Origin: a virus | Length of the DNA: 60,895 nucleotides | Direction: 5' to 3' (one strand) | Virus record (IMG/VR): IMGVR_UViG_3300012936_000012 | Location: 1 to 60,895 of that record | Shown here: positions 17,517 to 27,557 of the stretch, one piece after another | Layout of the letters: each line of letters opens with the position of its first letter | Position numbering within the stretch: the stretch's first letter is position 1 | Position numbers and translations under genes: made by a program | The notes under the pieces: model-generated | What the model was told of the DNA's origin: nothing | Database searches by the model: none | The model's input: only the letters and a program-made list of their open reading frames with translations

Positions 17517-19415
17517 ATGGCAATTAGAACTGAACCGAAAACCTTGGGTGGTTTGCCCGTACAAATTGACTACACTGCAAGAGATTACACTTCAATACGT
17601 GAAGAGTTAATAAGACATATTGATTCAATTGCTCCAAACTGGACAGATAGATCCCCATCTGATATAGGAGTAACATTGCTAGAAGCAATGTCTTACATGG
17701 GTGATATTCTTAGTTATAATTTAGATCGAGTTCATAACGAGTCCTACTTAGCAACTGCCCAAACACAACAAGCAGTATCTTATATTTTAAGATTGATTGG
17801 CTATAGCATGTCTCCTCCATCACCTTCAATTGTCTCCATGGTGATCACGACTACACAAAATAATGTAATATTACCTGAGGGGTTCACAGTAAAGACGACA
17901 GACGAAGATGGGGAGCTTCTTGAGTACCAACTAACGGAAGAGGTAAATTTAGCTGTAGCGGGCCGATATGCAGTGTCATATGATGTGAACGACGCAATAC
18001 GCATATACAGTGATCCAAATGTTATTACAGATGATCGTTTACTTTTTGTTGCGGGCAGATCGATAACTGAAGAGTTAGCTATCTCAACAGGTCGTGCAGA
18101 TCAGGCATACCTCACTTCACAAGGCCCTGCATGTATGTCGTCTGACGACAGTTCTCCTGTGAGAGTCTTTGTTGGCTCTACAGAATGGACAAGTAAATCT
18201 TCTTTTGTCGGTACAGAGTCTAATGACACTGTATACACTTATCGTTTTCTCGTAGATGGATTGATATTAATTCAATTTGGGGATGGGGTTCTAGGTCAAA
18301 TACCGACAATAGGTGAAATAATAACAATTACTTATAGGATAAACGGAGGAGAAGAAACGAATAGAGCAGGAGCAGGTACAATAACTTCTTTCACACCAAT
18401 TAGTGGAATATCTAGTGTATACAATGTAAATCAACCAAGTGGAGGAACAGATCGAGAGACTCTCGATCATGCAAAGAAGCATGGTCCGCTTTCATTGAGA
18501 GCAATGGATCGTTGTGTCACATTAGAAGACTTTGAGATTATGGCAATAAATACTCCAGGGGGTGGAATTAGGTCTGCTAGAGCAGTTAGAGGTAGAAGTT
18601 CAATTGATGTTGATGTGTATGTAGCTAGCGAAGGAGAGAATCCAGTGCCTAGTGGATTTTGGTTTTCAGAAATAAACAATGGGTACGGTACAATTGGAGC
18701 AGTAGGAAGATGGTTAGATCAAAAGAAGCCAATACCAACGAGACTCAATGTTCTTGCTCCGACGATGATTGAGATCTATATTGAAGCAAACATATACGTT
18801 TATGCAAATGTGTTAAGAGCTACTGCTAGAGAAGAGGTAGATTTAGCTTTGCAACGTCTTTTTAATTCAATTACAGACAATTTTGGGGAGGGGCTACCTC
18901 TTTCTGCTGTGCATCAAGCAATTGAGAACACCAGAGGGGTTGATTATGTTGATATTATTGAAATGCATAAAACCCCCAAGATGAGGTTATTAAATGGAGA
19001 TCAAAGTGCGTTTGATACTGCTGTTGTTTCTTTTTTTGACTTTGGTCAAAATATTACTGAGCAAGAATATGAGCTAATTTGGTTAGGTGCGGACACATTT
19101 AAACTCAAAGGATCAAAAACAGGGTACGTTTTAAATTCAGATGGGGTGCAAAAGGTCTTTACAACAACTGAAACATGTATTGTTTATATTTATCCTCCAA
19201 ATAATGTAAATAATCCCGACCAAGAACTTCAATTCAAAATTAACTTTTCTTTCACCCAAGATGTTCCTTCCAGGGGCAATATTTGGACGTTTAGTGTGGG
19301 AGTATATGCAGGGAATATTTCTTGTGAAGACCATGAGATATTGGCTTCTCCTTTAGGTTTGAATCTTAGATTAGACCCACAAACGATTAATCTAAATTTC
19401 TTGGGAGGGATCTAA
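17517..19415 (+). CDS. Baseplate wedge protein, J/gp6-like
   Basis: A 632-residue wedge protein that forms the backbone of the baseplate ring. Residues 15-95 match the family's N-terminal signature: Y-T-A-R-D-Y-T-S-I, then S-P-S-D-I-G-V-T-L-L-E and L-D-R-V-H-N-E-S-Y. A G-G-T-D-R-E-T-L segment near residue 309 and D-Y-V-D-I-I-E-M-H near residue 475 belong to the J-like core. The C-terminal 130 residues are an extra beta-rich domain that smaller J proteins lack. Overlap with the next gene is one base (TAATG). Confidence 0.88.
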   Translation: MAIRTEPKTLGGLPVQIDYTARDYTSIREELIRHIDSIAPNWTDRSPSDIGVTLLEAMSYMGDILSYNLDRVHNESYLATAQTQQAVSYILRLIGYSMSPPSPSIVSMVITTTQNNVILPEGFTVKTTDEDGELLEYQLTEEVNLAVAGRYAVSYDVNDAIRIYSDPNVITDDRLLFVAGRSITEELAISTGRADQAYLTSQGPACMSSDDSSPVRVFVGSTEWTSKSSFVGTESNDTVYTYRFLVDGLILIQFGDGVLGQIPTIGEIITITYRINGGEETNRAGAGTITSFTPISGISSVYNVNQPSGGTDRETLDHAKKHGPLSLRAMDRCVTLEDFEIMAINTPGGGIRSARAVRGRSSIDVDVYVASEGENPVPSGFWFSEINNGYGTIGAVGRWLDQKKPIPTRLNVLAPTMIEIYIEANIYVYANVLRATAREEVDLALQRLFNSITDNFGEGLPLSAVHQAIENTRGVDYVDIIEMHKTPKMRLLNGDQSAFDTAVVSFFDFGQNITEQEYELIWLGADTFKLKGSKTGYVLNSDGVQKVFTTTETCIVYIYPPNNVNNPDQELQFKINFSFTQDVPSRGNIWTFSVGVYAGNISCEDHEILASPLGLNLRLDPQTINLNFLGGI

Positions 19416-20851
19416 TGGCAACGCATGAACAGTGGCAGTTTTCTTTTGTTAAAGAAAAGGGAAGTGATGTACTGAATGTTCCTTCTTTAGGAGCAAAAGT
19501 ACCTTTGATTATTGAACAAAGCTCGTTGAACAATAATTCGGTACTTGATTTAAATCAACCAAGTACAGTTGTTAGTGGAGAGCATAATCGAGTTAGATAT
19601 GGGTTTCCATCAGATCCAGATGGTTTTACTTTAACTGGTAATGTAAAACTTCTGAAAAAAAAGAAAGAATTCCCTAGAAGCTCATTAGATGCTACTGCAG
19701 ACGTTGTCTTTTCAACAACTTTAACAGGAGATAGGGATGTTTACAAAGATTATGTAGACCATGAAAACTCTGAGAAACAAAATATTTGGTATTACACAAT
19801 CTTTTATGAACTAACAAGAGTTGCAGACGACACGAACATTTGGGCATATTCTTCTGTCCATGGGCATGACAGGGCGTTTGTTCTTACAAACGGTGAATCG
19901 ATTTACGGGAACAGATTATATAACTATTTGCCTGTAGGCATTCGACTGCTTGATGAGTCTGATGGTGATTTAACTATCAGTAAGATAGATCAAATAGTAG
20001 GTAAAGCACTTGACGAGTTTAAGCAAAAATTGGATCATTTCTCTAATACTAGATTTGATATAGCAAATGTTGATGCACATTTAATTCCTTATATTGATCA
20101 ACTTTTGGGGTGGCCAACAAATTTTGAGTTAAGTGAGCTAAGAAGAAGAAAAGAGACATCAAATGCAATCACACTTTGGAAGAAAAAGGGGACTTCTTTA
20201 AATATAGAGTTTGCTGCTCAAGTCCTGACTGGGTGGAACACAGAGCTTGTAGAAGGGTATAACTATGTTCTTACGACATATGGGGGTGAAGAGGTGTTTG
20301 ATCCAAATGTCCCTCCAAATGATTGGGTTGAAAGTACAGACGGGGTGTGGTCAGATTTGGTTAACAGCATACCTTTTAATGGAACAGTAGACTTAACTGA
20401 TCCTAACTCAGTTAGAATACAAGGTCGATCTACAGATAATTATCGAGTTATTGCAGAAAGTGAAAATCAGGGTTGGAGGAATCCTTATGGAGTCTTAGTT
20501 CAATTGATCTCACAAATAAATGATGAAGATCCCCTTATTTCTGACTTAGCTAGAGATAAGTTAAGACGATTGATTAGCTACCTCTTGATACATTATGCAA
20601 ACGCACACATACAAGTTGATGACTACAATTTAGAAAATTTTGTGTTATCATTTACGGAATCTCACGAGGATGATCTAAGAGTTCCTGACTCTTCAGAATT
20701 AGATATAGTTGAAACTATTACTACCTCTTGGAATGCACCTACTATTTACACTTATCCTCATCCAGATCCAAATATTACACTGGCACAAAACGGAACGTGG
20801 ATCAACGGAGTAAGTGAAATAGCAAGGCTTCCACACGTCGCCATAGGATAA
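19415..20851 (+). CDS. Tail protein I-like baseplate component
   Basis: A 478-residue protein following the J-like gene. Residues 165-285 resemble phage tail protein I: Y-N-Y-L-P-V-G-I-R-L, a helix with L-D-E-F-K-Q-K-L-D, H-L-I-P-Y-I-D-Q-L-L-G-W-P, and K-K-K-G-T-S-L-N-I-E-F. That motif block is typical of P2 gpI-type wedge proteins, which link the ring to tail fibres. The N-terminal 150 residues are an additional beta-rich domain. The J-then-I order is the standard arrangement. Confidence 0.8.
   Translation: MATHEQWQFSFVKEKGSDVLNVPSLGAKVPLIIEQSSLNNNSVLDLNQPSTVVSGEHNRVRYGFPSDPDGFTLTGNVKLLKKKKEFPRSSLDATADVVFSTTLTGDRDVYKDYVDHENSEKQNIWYYTIFYELTRVADDTNIWAYSSVHGHDRAFVLTNGESIYGNRLYNYLPVGIRLLDESDGDLTISKIDQIVGKALDEFKQKLDHFSNTRFDIANVDAHLIPYIDQLLGWPTNFELSELRRRKETSNAITLWKKKGTSLNIEFAAQVLTGWNTELVEGYNYVLTTYGGEEVFDPNVPPNDWVESTDGVWSDLVNSIPFNGTVDLTDPNSVRIQGRSTDNYRVIAESENQGWRNPYGVLVQLISQINDEDPLISDLARDKLRRLISYLLIHYANAHIQVDDYNLENFVLSFTESHEDDLRVPDSSELDIVETITTSWNAPTIYTYPHPDPNITLAQNGTWINGVSEIARLPHVAIG
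19706..19718 (+). repeat. One-mismatch copy of the 13-bp word (GTCTTTTCAACAA)
   Basis: Second base differs from the exact form. It lies within the tail-protein-I-like gene and is read as Val-Phe-Ser-Thr across the site. Confidence 0.6.
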
Positions 20852-20854
20852 AAA

Positions 20855-21430
20855 ATGGATTTTAAGTTACAAATCGTAGGACAATATCAAGACACGTTAA
20901 TCTGGAAAAACTCACTCGGTATTACAAGGACTGAGGTTAGACCCTTTAGATTAAACCAAGTTCAAGATTCATCTTTAAATTTAATTACAGGTTTACTGAC
21001 AAACTCTTCAGGAATGACCTCTCCTCCCGTTGCTAACCTAGGAGCAATAAGCTTCTTGGCTCTAGGTTCGGGGCAGTCAACTTGGGATGCCGACCCATCA
21101 AATGTTGTAAAACCTACAACACAAACAACTTTGGAAACAGAGACATTTAGGTTTTCTTTATCTCCAAACGATTTTGTGTTTCTAAATTCAAGCTCAGGAG
21201 CAACATTGAGTCCTCAAGCTCTTTCGAGTCGATTTAAAGTCTCATATACGCTTGGTACTGCAGATGCCAACGGAGATCTTAGAGAGTTTGGGCTTTTTGG
21301 AGGAGATGCTACATCAACATTAGATTCAGGAATCATGTTCAACTGGATCACGCATCCTCTAATACAAAAAGATAACACATTAACAATTCAAAGAACAATT
21401 GATATTGCTTTCTCAATCAACAGGAGTTAA
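20855..21430 (+). CDS. Baseplate or fibre-connector protein of unknown family
   Basis: A 191-residue, Ser/Thr-rich, beta-strand protein without recognisable motif. It follows tail protein I by 3 bases and precedes the 1672-residue baseplate/fibre protein by 2 bases. In contractile tails this slot often holds a fibre adaptor or fibre base. Compositional similarity to tail fibre domains (short strands, many Asn and Ser) supports that but does not prove it. Confidence 0.66.
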   Translation: MDFKLQIVGQYQDTLIWKNSLGITRTEVRPFRLNQVQDSSLNLITGLLTNSSGMTSPPVANLGAISFLALGSGQSTWDADPSNVVKPTTQTTLETETFRFSLSPNDFVFLNSSSGATLSPQALSSRFKVSYTLGTADANGDLREFGLFGGDATSTLDSGIMFNWITHPLIQKDNTLTIQRTIDIAFSINRS

Positions 21431-21432
21431 GA

Positions 21433-24400
21433 ATGCCTTCTAACACACCTAATCTTAGTGATGCTCTACACGAGTTCGACAAGAGCAAACAATATAAACG
21501 AGTCGTATTTCAACAAGGGAAGCCTATCCTGGATATTGACTTGAATGACATGACTGAAGCGATTGAAGCTCAGACTCAATCTCTTCTTATCGAAAAGATG
21601 GGATTCGGTCCGCCGCAGTTAGATTATAGGGATTGGGCAATCCGAAGTGTAGATGGAGATCCTACTTCAACTCGTAATAATCACAATATGGCATTCACTC
21701 TAGGACGTTTAGATACTAGAAAAGGGATAGTGGACACAACACATCTAAAAGAGAGTGATCCAACTAAAGAGAATTGTATTGTTTTTGATACCTACAAAAT
21801 GGAAGTTGCAAATACATCAACTAACACTGATCGTTTGTATGAAAACTACATTCTAAAGGGATCTGCAACAGGTGGTACAACCCAAAAGTTGTATGATGCA
21901 AATAAAGATTTTGTTGCTGACATGGGCTTAACGGGTATTAGTTATAATAATACAGTCACACGAGAGTATTCAACTTTAGTTTCACAAGTAAACTCAGTAG
22001 AAGATACGACTTCTGTTCCATTTCATATCAATATTCAAGAGAGTGCCTGTCGAGTCGTCTTTGTAGGTAATGTCACTGCGGCATTAGCTAATGTCAGTCG
22101 TAATATTACTGGCATCAATGGCTTTGTGCTTGAGCTTGACGCGGTTTTGCCGGCGGTGCCAGCTAACGGAGATCAGTACTACATTGTTCCCGCAAACACG
22201 ATGGAAGAGTATGCTACTCTTTACGATGCAACAACAACTAAAGCTCAAAGTTTAAGTGAAGGACTATCCGGTCTTCCTCAGTTAATGCCTTATGTTCAAG
22301 TTTTTGAAGAAGATATCTCTTCTGAAGAAGACTCTTCTATTCAATCGAATCTACTTGGTAGTGAGACAACACATCGTACGCAATTGCGCTGGTGTATTCG
22401 GATTGCTAAAGTAAAGATGAGTATTGATGGAGATCAATATAATTCTGTCAATGTTGGCAACTTGGAGTTATCTCACATCTTTACTCGGTTCAATGCTATA
22501 TCTGAGTATGAATACCAAACAATGCTCGACTCGGTTGATGCAACAGTATCCAATGATCCTACTTTTTTCCAAACACACTTTTGGAAAGAGTTCAATCAAG
22601 ATGGCACTGCTAGATTAACTAACATGGAGCATCAGGCATCTCCATATAAAGACCTCGGTCTAAGTCCTCTTCACTTCTTCAATGCAGAAGAAATGACTTT
22701 AGATCGATTGATGTGGGGATACTTAAAGGCAGAACTATTGACTGCTTTAGGGCCTAATTTCAACGATGTACAGATTTTGGCTTTGTTTAATAGTGAATCA
22801 AAGACAGCTACAGGAGATCCGGCAAACGAGACTCTTGATCCAATCTTTTTCCCAAATAAAGTAAGGGGAACAACAGAGCCGATTGTTCATTCTTTCTTAA
22901 GTTTGAGTTTCCCTACGGATGAAGGTTTCTCTTTTTCTTATGATGAAGTTGTTCCAGGTAAGTTTAAGTCTCCTCCAAAAGTTTTTGTTTCTCAAGCTGA
23001 TGTTGGCTTAGAAGAAATTAAATCAAGGTCTCTTTTTGGATACAAAGGAGGTCTAATTATTGGACCAACAGCTCCTCTTGTATTTAAGAGCCAAAGTGAG
23101 CATATTGCATTCCTAGATCAAATTGTCATGGGAATGAGTGGTTTAGGTTCGGCACAAGGAATTACAACTCAATATGATGAATCAAGTCGATTGCCATCAA
23201 GTGTAGATTATTATCTTGATAGTACAACTGCAAGTCTAGCTCAAAGTGGGTATGGACTAGGGTCAATTAATCCTATTTCTCCCATAAGCTCTGCTGCACG
23301 TCCAACTGGATTCATATCTGGTTCACAAAAGTATTTACTTCGTGAAAAAGGCAATAGAGCATCACATGAAGTAAATTGGGATGATGATGACTTCGGATGG
23401 AGTCTCTTTAAAAAAGAGGATACAGAGCTAAGAGGAGATTCAACAACACCTGGACCAACAAACCTTGCCATTCGTCAATGGGATGAAGGTCCTGCACAAG
23501 CTGTTGCTTTTCAAAACGGAATTAACTTTAGAAAACTTGCAATCAAGACTATTGCTCATAAGAGTATGGACTTGTTTACGATTTCTGAAGTGCCACCCAA
23601 CGAGAATGTAAATTACTTCTCAAGTCAGGGTGGATCTCAAAACTCTGCAATCTCTTTTCAATATCCAAAAGGTATTGTTTTAGGAGACAATTTACTTGGT
23701 CTTGATTCATACAGTGGTGTTGGTTCTAGTTTAGCAAATAAAAGTGCCTTGATCTATAGACCAACTAGCAACTCTGAGTATAATTTACCTGCTTTGGTTA
23801 ATCCATATCGGGATACTGATGCAATGATTACACACGGCGGGACAAGAGATTCTAGCAACACAGATCTGAGTGCATATTACGGTCCTTGGAATCGTTTTGA
23901 TTCAACCGGCATTGAGACAAATGCAGGTGCAGGTAATCCCTCAAATGTGCCAATGGATACTTGGGCAAACCGATGTACAAGTATGAGACTTCGGTATCAT
24001 ATCGGAGACTTTTATCCAGGCAGTAATGACTCAAGAGGTATCCCTGCAAATCAACTTGTAGATTCACTTAACTTGTTTGTTCGAGTTGAGCCACTTAGTC
24101 TTACACACTGGATGACGATGCCCAAACATCAACACTCAATCCTTGAGAATTCATTCTCGATGGCAGAGGGTATTGAAGCGTTGTTAAAAGTTTCTCACGG
24201 ACTTGGAGATACCCAAAAGTTGATTAACTCGTCTAATCAACCACTGGTTCAATCAACTTCTCCTGCACAAACAGTAGGCATCCCTGGATCTCAAGGTGTT
24301 TTGGCGCAAAGAGATGTGGGAACAATTGATCCATTAGACCTTCCTTTTGACTATCATGCACATCCATTCGTTCATTGGTATCATCCTGCACAACATCTGA

Positions 24401-26451
24401 TTACTGGACCACATCCAAGTGGAGATACATATTCAGATGGTGAGAAATATACTGTTTATCCTAAATTTGGCCGAAGAAGTATGATTATTCCTGCTCTAGT
24501 ACCTTTTGAGGGGTTAGGCGACACATCTACAATGACCAGTGTTCCATCAACAGTTCAAGGACTTTTGGATGGGAGGACTCCTTTTCATTCTAGCACTGAT
24601 AATGACTTAACTATTAGTAATATTGGTATTGAAGGTGCAGAGATTGATGCAACGACAAATGTAATAAATATTGACCGATCAATTTTCCCATACTTGCCAC
24701 ACATGACTAGAAGCACAGACACCGATTCAAGTGTACCGGGAGATACGCAAGTTATCTCGTATACAGGCGGGTCTTATACACTCAATGAAAACTCATTGTT
24801 TTTCCCACATGTACCTCAAAATAATGAGGACACAATACCTGGTCCGGTGTTTATTCCCGCAAGTCGGCAGTATGTAGACCAACAGTATGATTCAAATAGT
24901 AACGCACCAAATGATCCAGGAAATAGAAAACCTGCAATTGGATTTTATCAACCATACATTTCTGAAAACCCATATACCAAGTTCCCAAGTGATCTTACAG
25001 AAATCGATGGTACTACTTTCCCCTACGACGAGTATGTGACGCATTACTTAAAACCAAATGATACAAATACTTCAATTGGTAGTGATTATACAAACAAGTT
25101 AACTAATGATCTACAGAACTCGTACCCAACTTGGTCTGTACCTGTTCTACGTGCAGCAATCAGAACAACAACTGTAGCATCAATTGTTGATTTAGTAAGA
25201 ACATCGTTTACTACTGCCCTATCGAGTGGATCTTTGTCTAGCGAATACACATTCACTATGCCGACAAAGAGTCATACGGCTCAAGGATATAGTAATCAAA
25301 CGCCGGGTCTTGGGCCTGATTCTCCTGTAGATACTTTATTTGCTGGAGACACAGGGACAGCAATGGGCGGTCGTACATACAGAAGCGGATTTATGAATCC
25401 ACTCAACCTAGGTATGGGTGGATATATGCTTAATGTTGGTCTTGTCAACAACTCGTTAGAGAATGCGGCAATTTTGAACGATATATTTCAATATTCAAAA
25501 ACCCTGATCAGCAGTTCTACTCCAGATAATACACACATTTTAGATGTGTTTACTGCTTTAAGCAGACAAGGGCTACAACAAAAACTTCTTTGGAATTGTT
25601 CTTTCCGTGTACTACATCATCGTCCAAATGGATATTTTAATAAGCAAGGTAGTTATCTATCGACAGCACCAAAATCTTTGACAGAAGTTTTTCTAGCACA
25701 CGATAGAAGACCTAATCAAACGCATACAATTTCAAACGCTCCATTTACAGGCACACCAAATACTCCGAACAAAAAACCATATATCAACTTATTAGCAATG
25801 CATCCTGCCTCTTCTGCTATCCCAGGTTCATATTACTTCAATCATTTATACCCCATGGTGAGTGATTCAACCGGTGGGTCACAAACTTCAAGTAGTTTTA
25901 CTGATACTAATGGTCTTTTAAATCTAATTTATGCTCAACCTGCCGTTCAAACGGCTTCCATGGGAGATACTTTTGCTGCAGATCCTTTCGATTATGCAAT
26001 GAGTCAAGCGCATATGCAAGCAAGTAATCCAATGCGAGCAACAGAGAATACAAATCAAAACAGTGGTATTGAGATTGAATTATTGAGTGAGATAAATAGA
26101 GCATTCACAAACAAAACTGCTCTAAATCTTGATGCAACAGCAACGCTGAACGGTACAAATTTTTCTTTAATTGATACGATGCCAAGTGCAAATGAGCTGA
26201 CTTTGCCCGGAGATCACGAAATTGTATTTGTTTTGTATACGGGACACTACGGTCTTAAGATCCATGATGCAAATGATGAAGTAGATACATCGTATATCCC
26301 ATCTGTAGCAGGATGCCATTTGACTGCAACAATTGAAGTCAACCGACCTTCTGAGCGTAAAGATTCTACAAGTACAGATGAGCATCACTACGGAATCACT
26401 GTAGATGGTAATCCAATTAAAACATACTCAATCATGTCTTCAAAGGAGTAG
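21433..26451 (+). CDS. Giant baseplate/tail-fibre protein (1672 aa)
   Basis: The longest protein in the window. Residues 16-50 (K-Q-Y-K-R-V-V-F-Q-Q-G-K-P-I-L-D, then D-L-N-D-M-T-E) resemble the Q-Q-G-R-x-x-L-D-x-D-W-N-E start of DUF6519-type baseplate/fibre proteins. The rest is low in Lys and Cys, rich in Asn, Ser, Thr, Pro and aromatic residues, and has His/Pro-rich loops such as Y-H-A-H-P-F-V-H-W-Y-H near residue 977. No enzymatic motif was found. It probably forms the baseplate periphery or the first tail fibre. Size and composition point to a host-contacting structural protein. Confidence 0.78.
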   Translation: MPSNTPNLSDALHEFDKSKQYKRVVFQQGKPILDIDLNDMTEAIEAQTQSLLIEKMGFGPPQLDYRDWAIRSVDGDPTSTRNNHNMAFTLGRLDTRKGIVDTTHLKESDPTKENCIVFDTYKMEVANTSTNTDRLYENYILKGSATGGTTQKLYDANKDFVADMGLTGISYNNTVTREYSTLVSQVNSVEDTTSVPFHINIQESACRVVFVGNVTAALANVSRNITGINGFVLELDAVLPAVPANGDQYYIVPANTMEEYATLYDATTTKAQSLSEGLSGLPQLMPYVQVFEEDISSEEDSSIQSNLLGSETTHRTQLRWCIRIAKVKMSIDGDQYNSVNVGNLELSHIFTRFNAISEYEYQTMLDSVDATVSNDPTFFQTHFWKEFNQDGTARLTNMEHQASPYKDLGLSPLHFFNAEEMTLDRLMWGYLKAELLTALGPNFNDVQILALFNSESKTATGDPANETLDPIFFPNKVRGTTEPIVHSFLSLSFPTDEGFSFSYDEVVPGKFKSPPKVFVSQADVGLEEIKSRSLFGYKGGLIIGPTAPLVFKSQSEHIAFLDQIVMGMSGLGSAQGITTQYDESSRLPSSVDYYLDSTTASLAQSGYGLGSINPISPISSAARPTGFISGSQKYLLREKGNRASHEVNWDDDDFGWSLFKKEDTELRGDSTTPGPTNLAIRQWDEGPAQAVAFQNGINFRKLAIKTIAHKSMDLFTISEVPPNENVNYFSSQGGSQNSAISFQYPKGIVLGDNLLGLDSYSGVGSSLANKSALIYRPTSNSEYNLPALVNPYRDTDAMITHGGTRDSSNTDLSAYYGPWNRFDSTGIETNAGAGNPSNVPMDTWANRCTSMRLRYHIGDFYPGSNDSRGIPANQLVDSLNLFVRVEPLSLTHWMTMPKHQHSILENSFSMAEGIEALLKVSHGLGDTQKLINSSNQPLVQSTSPAQTVGIPGSQGVLAQRDVGTIDPLDLPFDYHAHPFVHWYHPAQHLITGPHPSGDTYSDGEKYTVYPKFGRRSMIIPALVPFEGLGDTSTMTSVPSTVQGLLDGRTPFHSSTDNDLTISNIGIEGAEIDATTNVINIDRSIFPYLPHMTRSTDTDSSVPGDTQVISYTGGSYTLNENSLFFPHVPQNNEDTIPGPVFIPASRQYVDQQYDSNSNAPNDPGNRKPAIGFYQPYISENPYTKFPSDLTEIDGTTFPYDEYVTHYLKPNDTNTSIGSDYTNKLTNDLQNSYPTWSVPVLRAAIRTTTVASIVDLVRTSFTTALSSGSLSSEYTFTMPTKSHTAQGYSNQTPGLGPDSPVDTLFAGDTGTAMGGRTYRSGFMNPLNLGMGGYMLNVGLVNNSLENAAILNDIFQYSKTLISSSTPDNTHILDVFTALSRQGLQQKLLWNCSFRVLHHRPNGYFNKQGSYLSTAPKSLTEVFLAHDRRPNQTHTISNAPFTGTPNTPNKKPYINLLAMHPASSAIPGSYYFNHLYPMVSDSTGGSQTSSSFTDTNGLLNLIYAQPAVQTASMGDTFAADPFDYAMSQAHMQASNPMRATENTNQNSGIEIELLSEINRAFTNKTALNLDATATLNGTNFSLIDTMPSANELTLPGDHEIVFVLYTGHYGLKIHDANDEVDTSYIPSVAGCHLTATIEVNRPSERKDSTSTDEHHYGITVDGNPIKTYSIMSSKE

Positions 26452-26454
26452 GAA

Positions 26455-26823
26455 ATGGAAGATATTTTAAAACAACTAGCAGAAGTATTACTACCGGTAT
26501 TTGGTGCGTTATTGACTGCATTAGCGACTTACGGCTCAAATCTTGTTCTTAAACGCCTAGGGATCAAACTTCAAGAAGATCATCAAAGAATGGTTCGAGG
26601 AATGATTCGGTCTGGTATTGCAGGGGCAGAAGAATGGGCGTACCGCAAAGCGAAAATCCAAGGTGATCCGATTGCAGGAGCAGAAAAAGCAAAATGGGTT
26701 CACGAAAGAGTTAAAAAATCTTTTCCAAAGCTTGCTTCAGATGAATTAGATTTATTAATTGATGAAGAACTAGCAAAGATGAAGTCCGTTGGTGCAACTG
26801 GAGAAAAGAGACTTGAGGCATGA
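26455..26823 (+). CDS. Putative holin (LL-H-type)
   Basis: A 122-residue protein with one hydrophobic segment at residues 8-30 followed by a charged, helical cytoplasmic-type domain. The sequence G-M-I-R-S-G-I-A-G-A-E-E-W near residues 49-61 and the later K-A-K-W-V-H-E-R-V fit the LL-H holin family, which is thought to form inner-membrane holes that trigger lysis. It sits immediately before a spanin-like pair, giving a small lysis cassette. No endolysin gene is adjacent or recognised elsewhere in the window. Confidence 0.72.
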   Translation: MEDILKQLAEVLLPVFGALLTALATYGSNLVLKRLGIKLQEDHQRMVRGMIRSGIAGAEEWAYRKAKIQGDPIAGAEKAKWVHERVKKSFPKLASDELDLLIDEELAKMKSVGATGEKRLEA

Positions 26824-27056
26824 TTGAATTGATCTTTGGTTTACTATCTACTTTAGTTCCTCTTATTTTGAATGCAGTTTGTGATAAAATAGATAACAAA
26901 CCGAATCAAAAAAAGTTGGAAGGGTTAGATAATGAAATCAAAAATCTCACAGATGCCGAGTCTGACGAAGATGTTGCTGTCGCTTGGGGTAGCCACGACT
27001 ATCGGTTGCGGGCCTTATTGCGAGAAGCCAAACAGAAACAATCCCAAAGATCCTAA
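26820..27056 (+). CDS. Candidate inner-membrane spanin (Rz-like)
   Basis: A 78-residue protein with an N-terminal membrane anchor (residues 2-20, L-I-F-G-L-L-S-T-L-V-P-L-I-L) followed by a Lys/Glu/Asn-rich stretch that could be a periplasmic coiled coil. It starts within ATGA of the holin gene. A lipoprotein gene in the +1 frame begins inside it at 26932 and overlaps it by 125 bases, the classic Rz/Rz1 arrangement. The spanin role follows from architecture rather than sequence similarity, since spanins diverge quickly. Confidence 0.62.
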   Translation: MIELIFGLLSTLVPLILNAVCDKIDNKPNQKKLEGLDNEIKNLTDAESDEDVAVAWGSHDYRLRALLREAKQKQSQRS

Positions 27057-27210
27057 AGATCATGTCATAGTTGTTGAAAAGTCAGAAATCATAGAACTTG
27101 AAGATGGATCATTTAAAGTATCCAAAGGTTGGATGCAAGAGCGTATGGCGTTTGAGCAAGAGCTTATGGATTCTCTTAATTATTGCTTACAAGGAACAAC
27201 TGAAAAATGA
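26932..27210 (+). CDS. Candidate outer-membrane spanin lipoprotein (Rz1-like)
   Basis: A 92-residue protein with a signal peptide: basic start, then M-L-L-S-L-G-V-A-T-T-I-G, and Cys26 as a possible lipidation site. The lipobox T-I-G-C is imperfect because -3 is Thr. The mature part is charged and ends with a helix and C-L-Q-G-T-T. It begins in the +1 frame inside the membrane-anchored gene behind GGAAGG at 26919-26924. Together they would bridge inner and outer membranes at the last step of lysis. An outer-membrane lipoprotein would mean a diderm host. Confidence 0.6.
   Translation: MKSKISQMPSLTKMLLSLGVATTIGCGPYCEKPNRNNPKDPKDHVIVVEKSEIIELEDGSFKVSKGWMQERMAFEQELMDSLNYCLQGTTEK
27071..27083 (-). 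repeat. Copy of 13-bp word GACTTTTCAACAA (minus strand)
   Basis: Exact copy on the - strand, inside the lipoprotein gene, where the + strand reads Val-Val-Glu-Lys-Ser. Confidence 0.7.
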
Positions 27211-27557
27211 TTTCTGGTATATATAACATGACTATAGAACAGGGCAGTACATACAAGCTTGCTCTGTACTGGAAGAATAGTGCAAACAATCCAGTAGACA
27301 TGACAAACTATACTGCAAAAATGCAGATTAGGTCTTCTACCGGTGCAAGTGTAAAACTATTAGAAGCAACTACGGCATCAGATGAGATTGAAATTTATCC
27401 GCTCCAAGGTGCAATCAATATTACAATTGGACATTTACAAACTGCACAACTAGCTCCATCAGTCGCAGTTTATGATTTAGAAGTGTCTTCTCCTCAGGGG
27501 GAAGTTTTTAAGTTACTCAAAGGTAGAGTAAGGATCGAAGGAGAAGTGACAAGATGA
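27207..27557 (+). CDS. Small beta-sandwich tail-fibre-associated protein
   Basis: A 116-residue protein with alternating strands: I-E-Q-G-S-T-Y-K-L-A-L-Y-W near residues 10-22, then A-K-M-Q-I-R-S, and an ending Y-D-L-E-V plus L-L-K-G-R-V-R-I. The layout resembles the N-terminal Ig-like modules of phage receptor-binding proteins (BppU type) and similar small proteins found before fibre genes. It overlaps both neighbours by ATGA, so it is translated with them. Attachment of fibres is a reasonable guess. Confidence 0.66.
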   Translation: MISGIYNMTIEQGSTYKLALYWKNSANNPVDMTNYTAKMQIRSSTGASVKLLEATTASDEIEIYPLQGAINITIGHLQTAQLAPSVAVYDLEVSSPQGEVFKLLKGRVRIEGEVTR

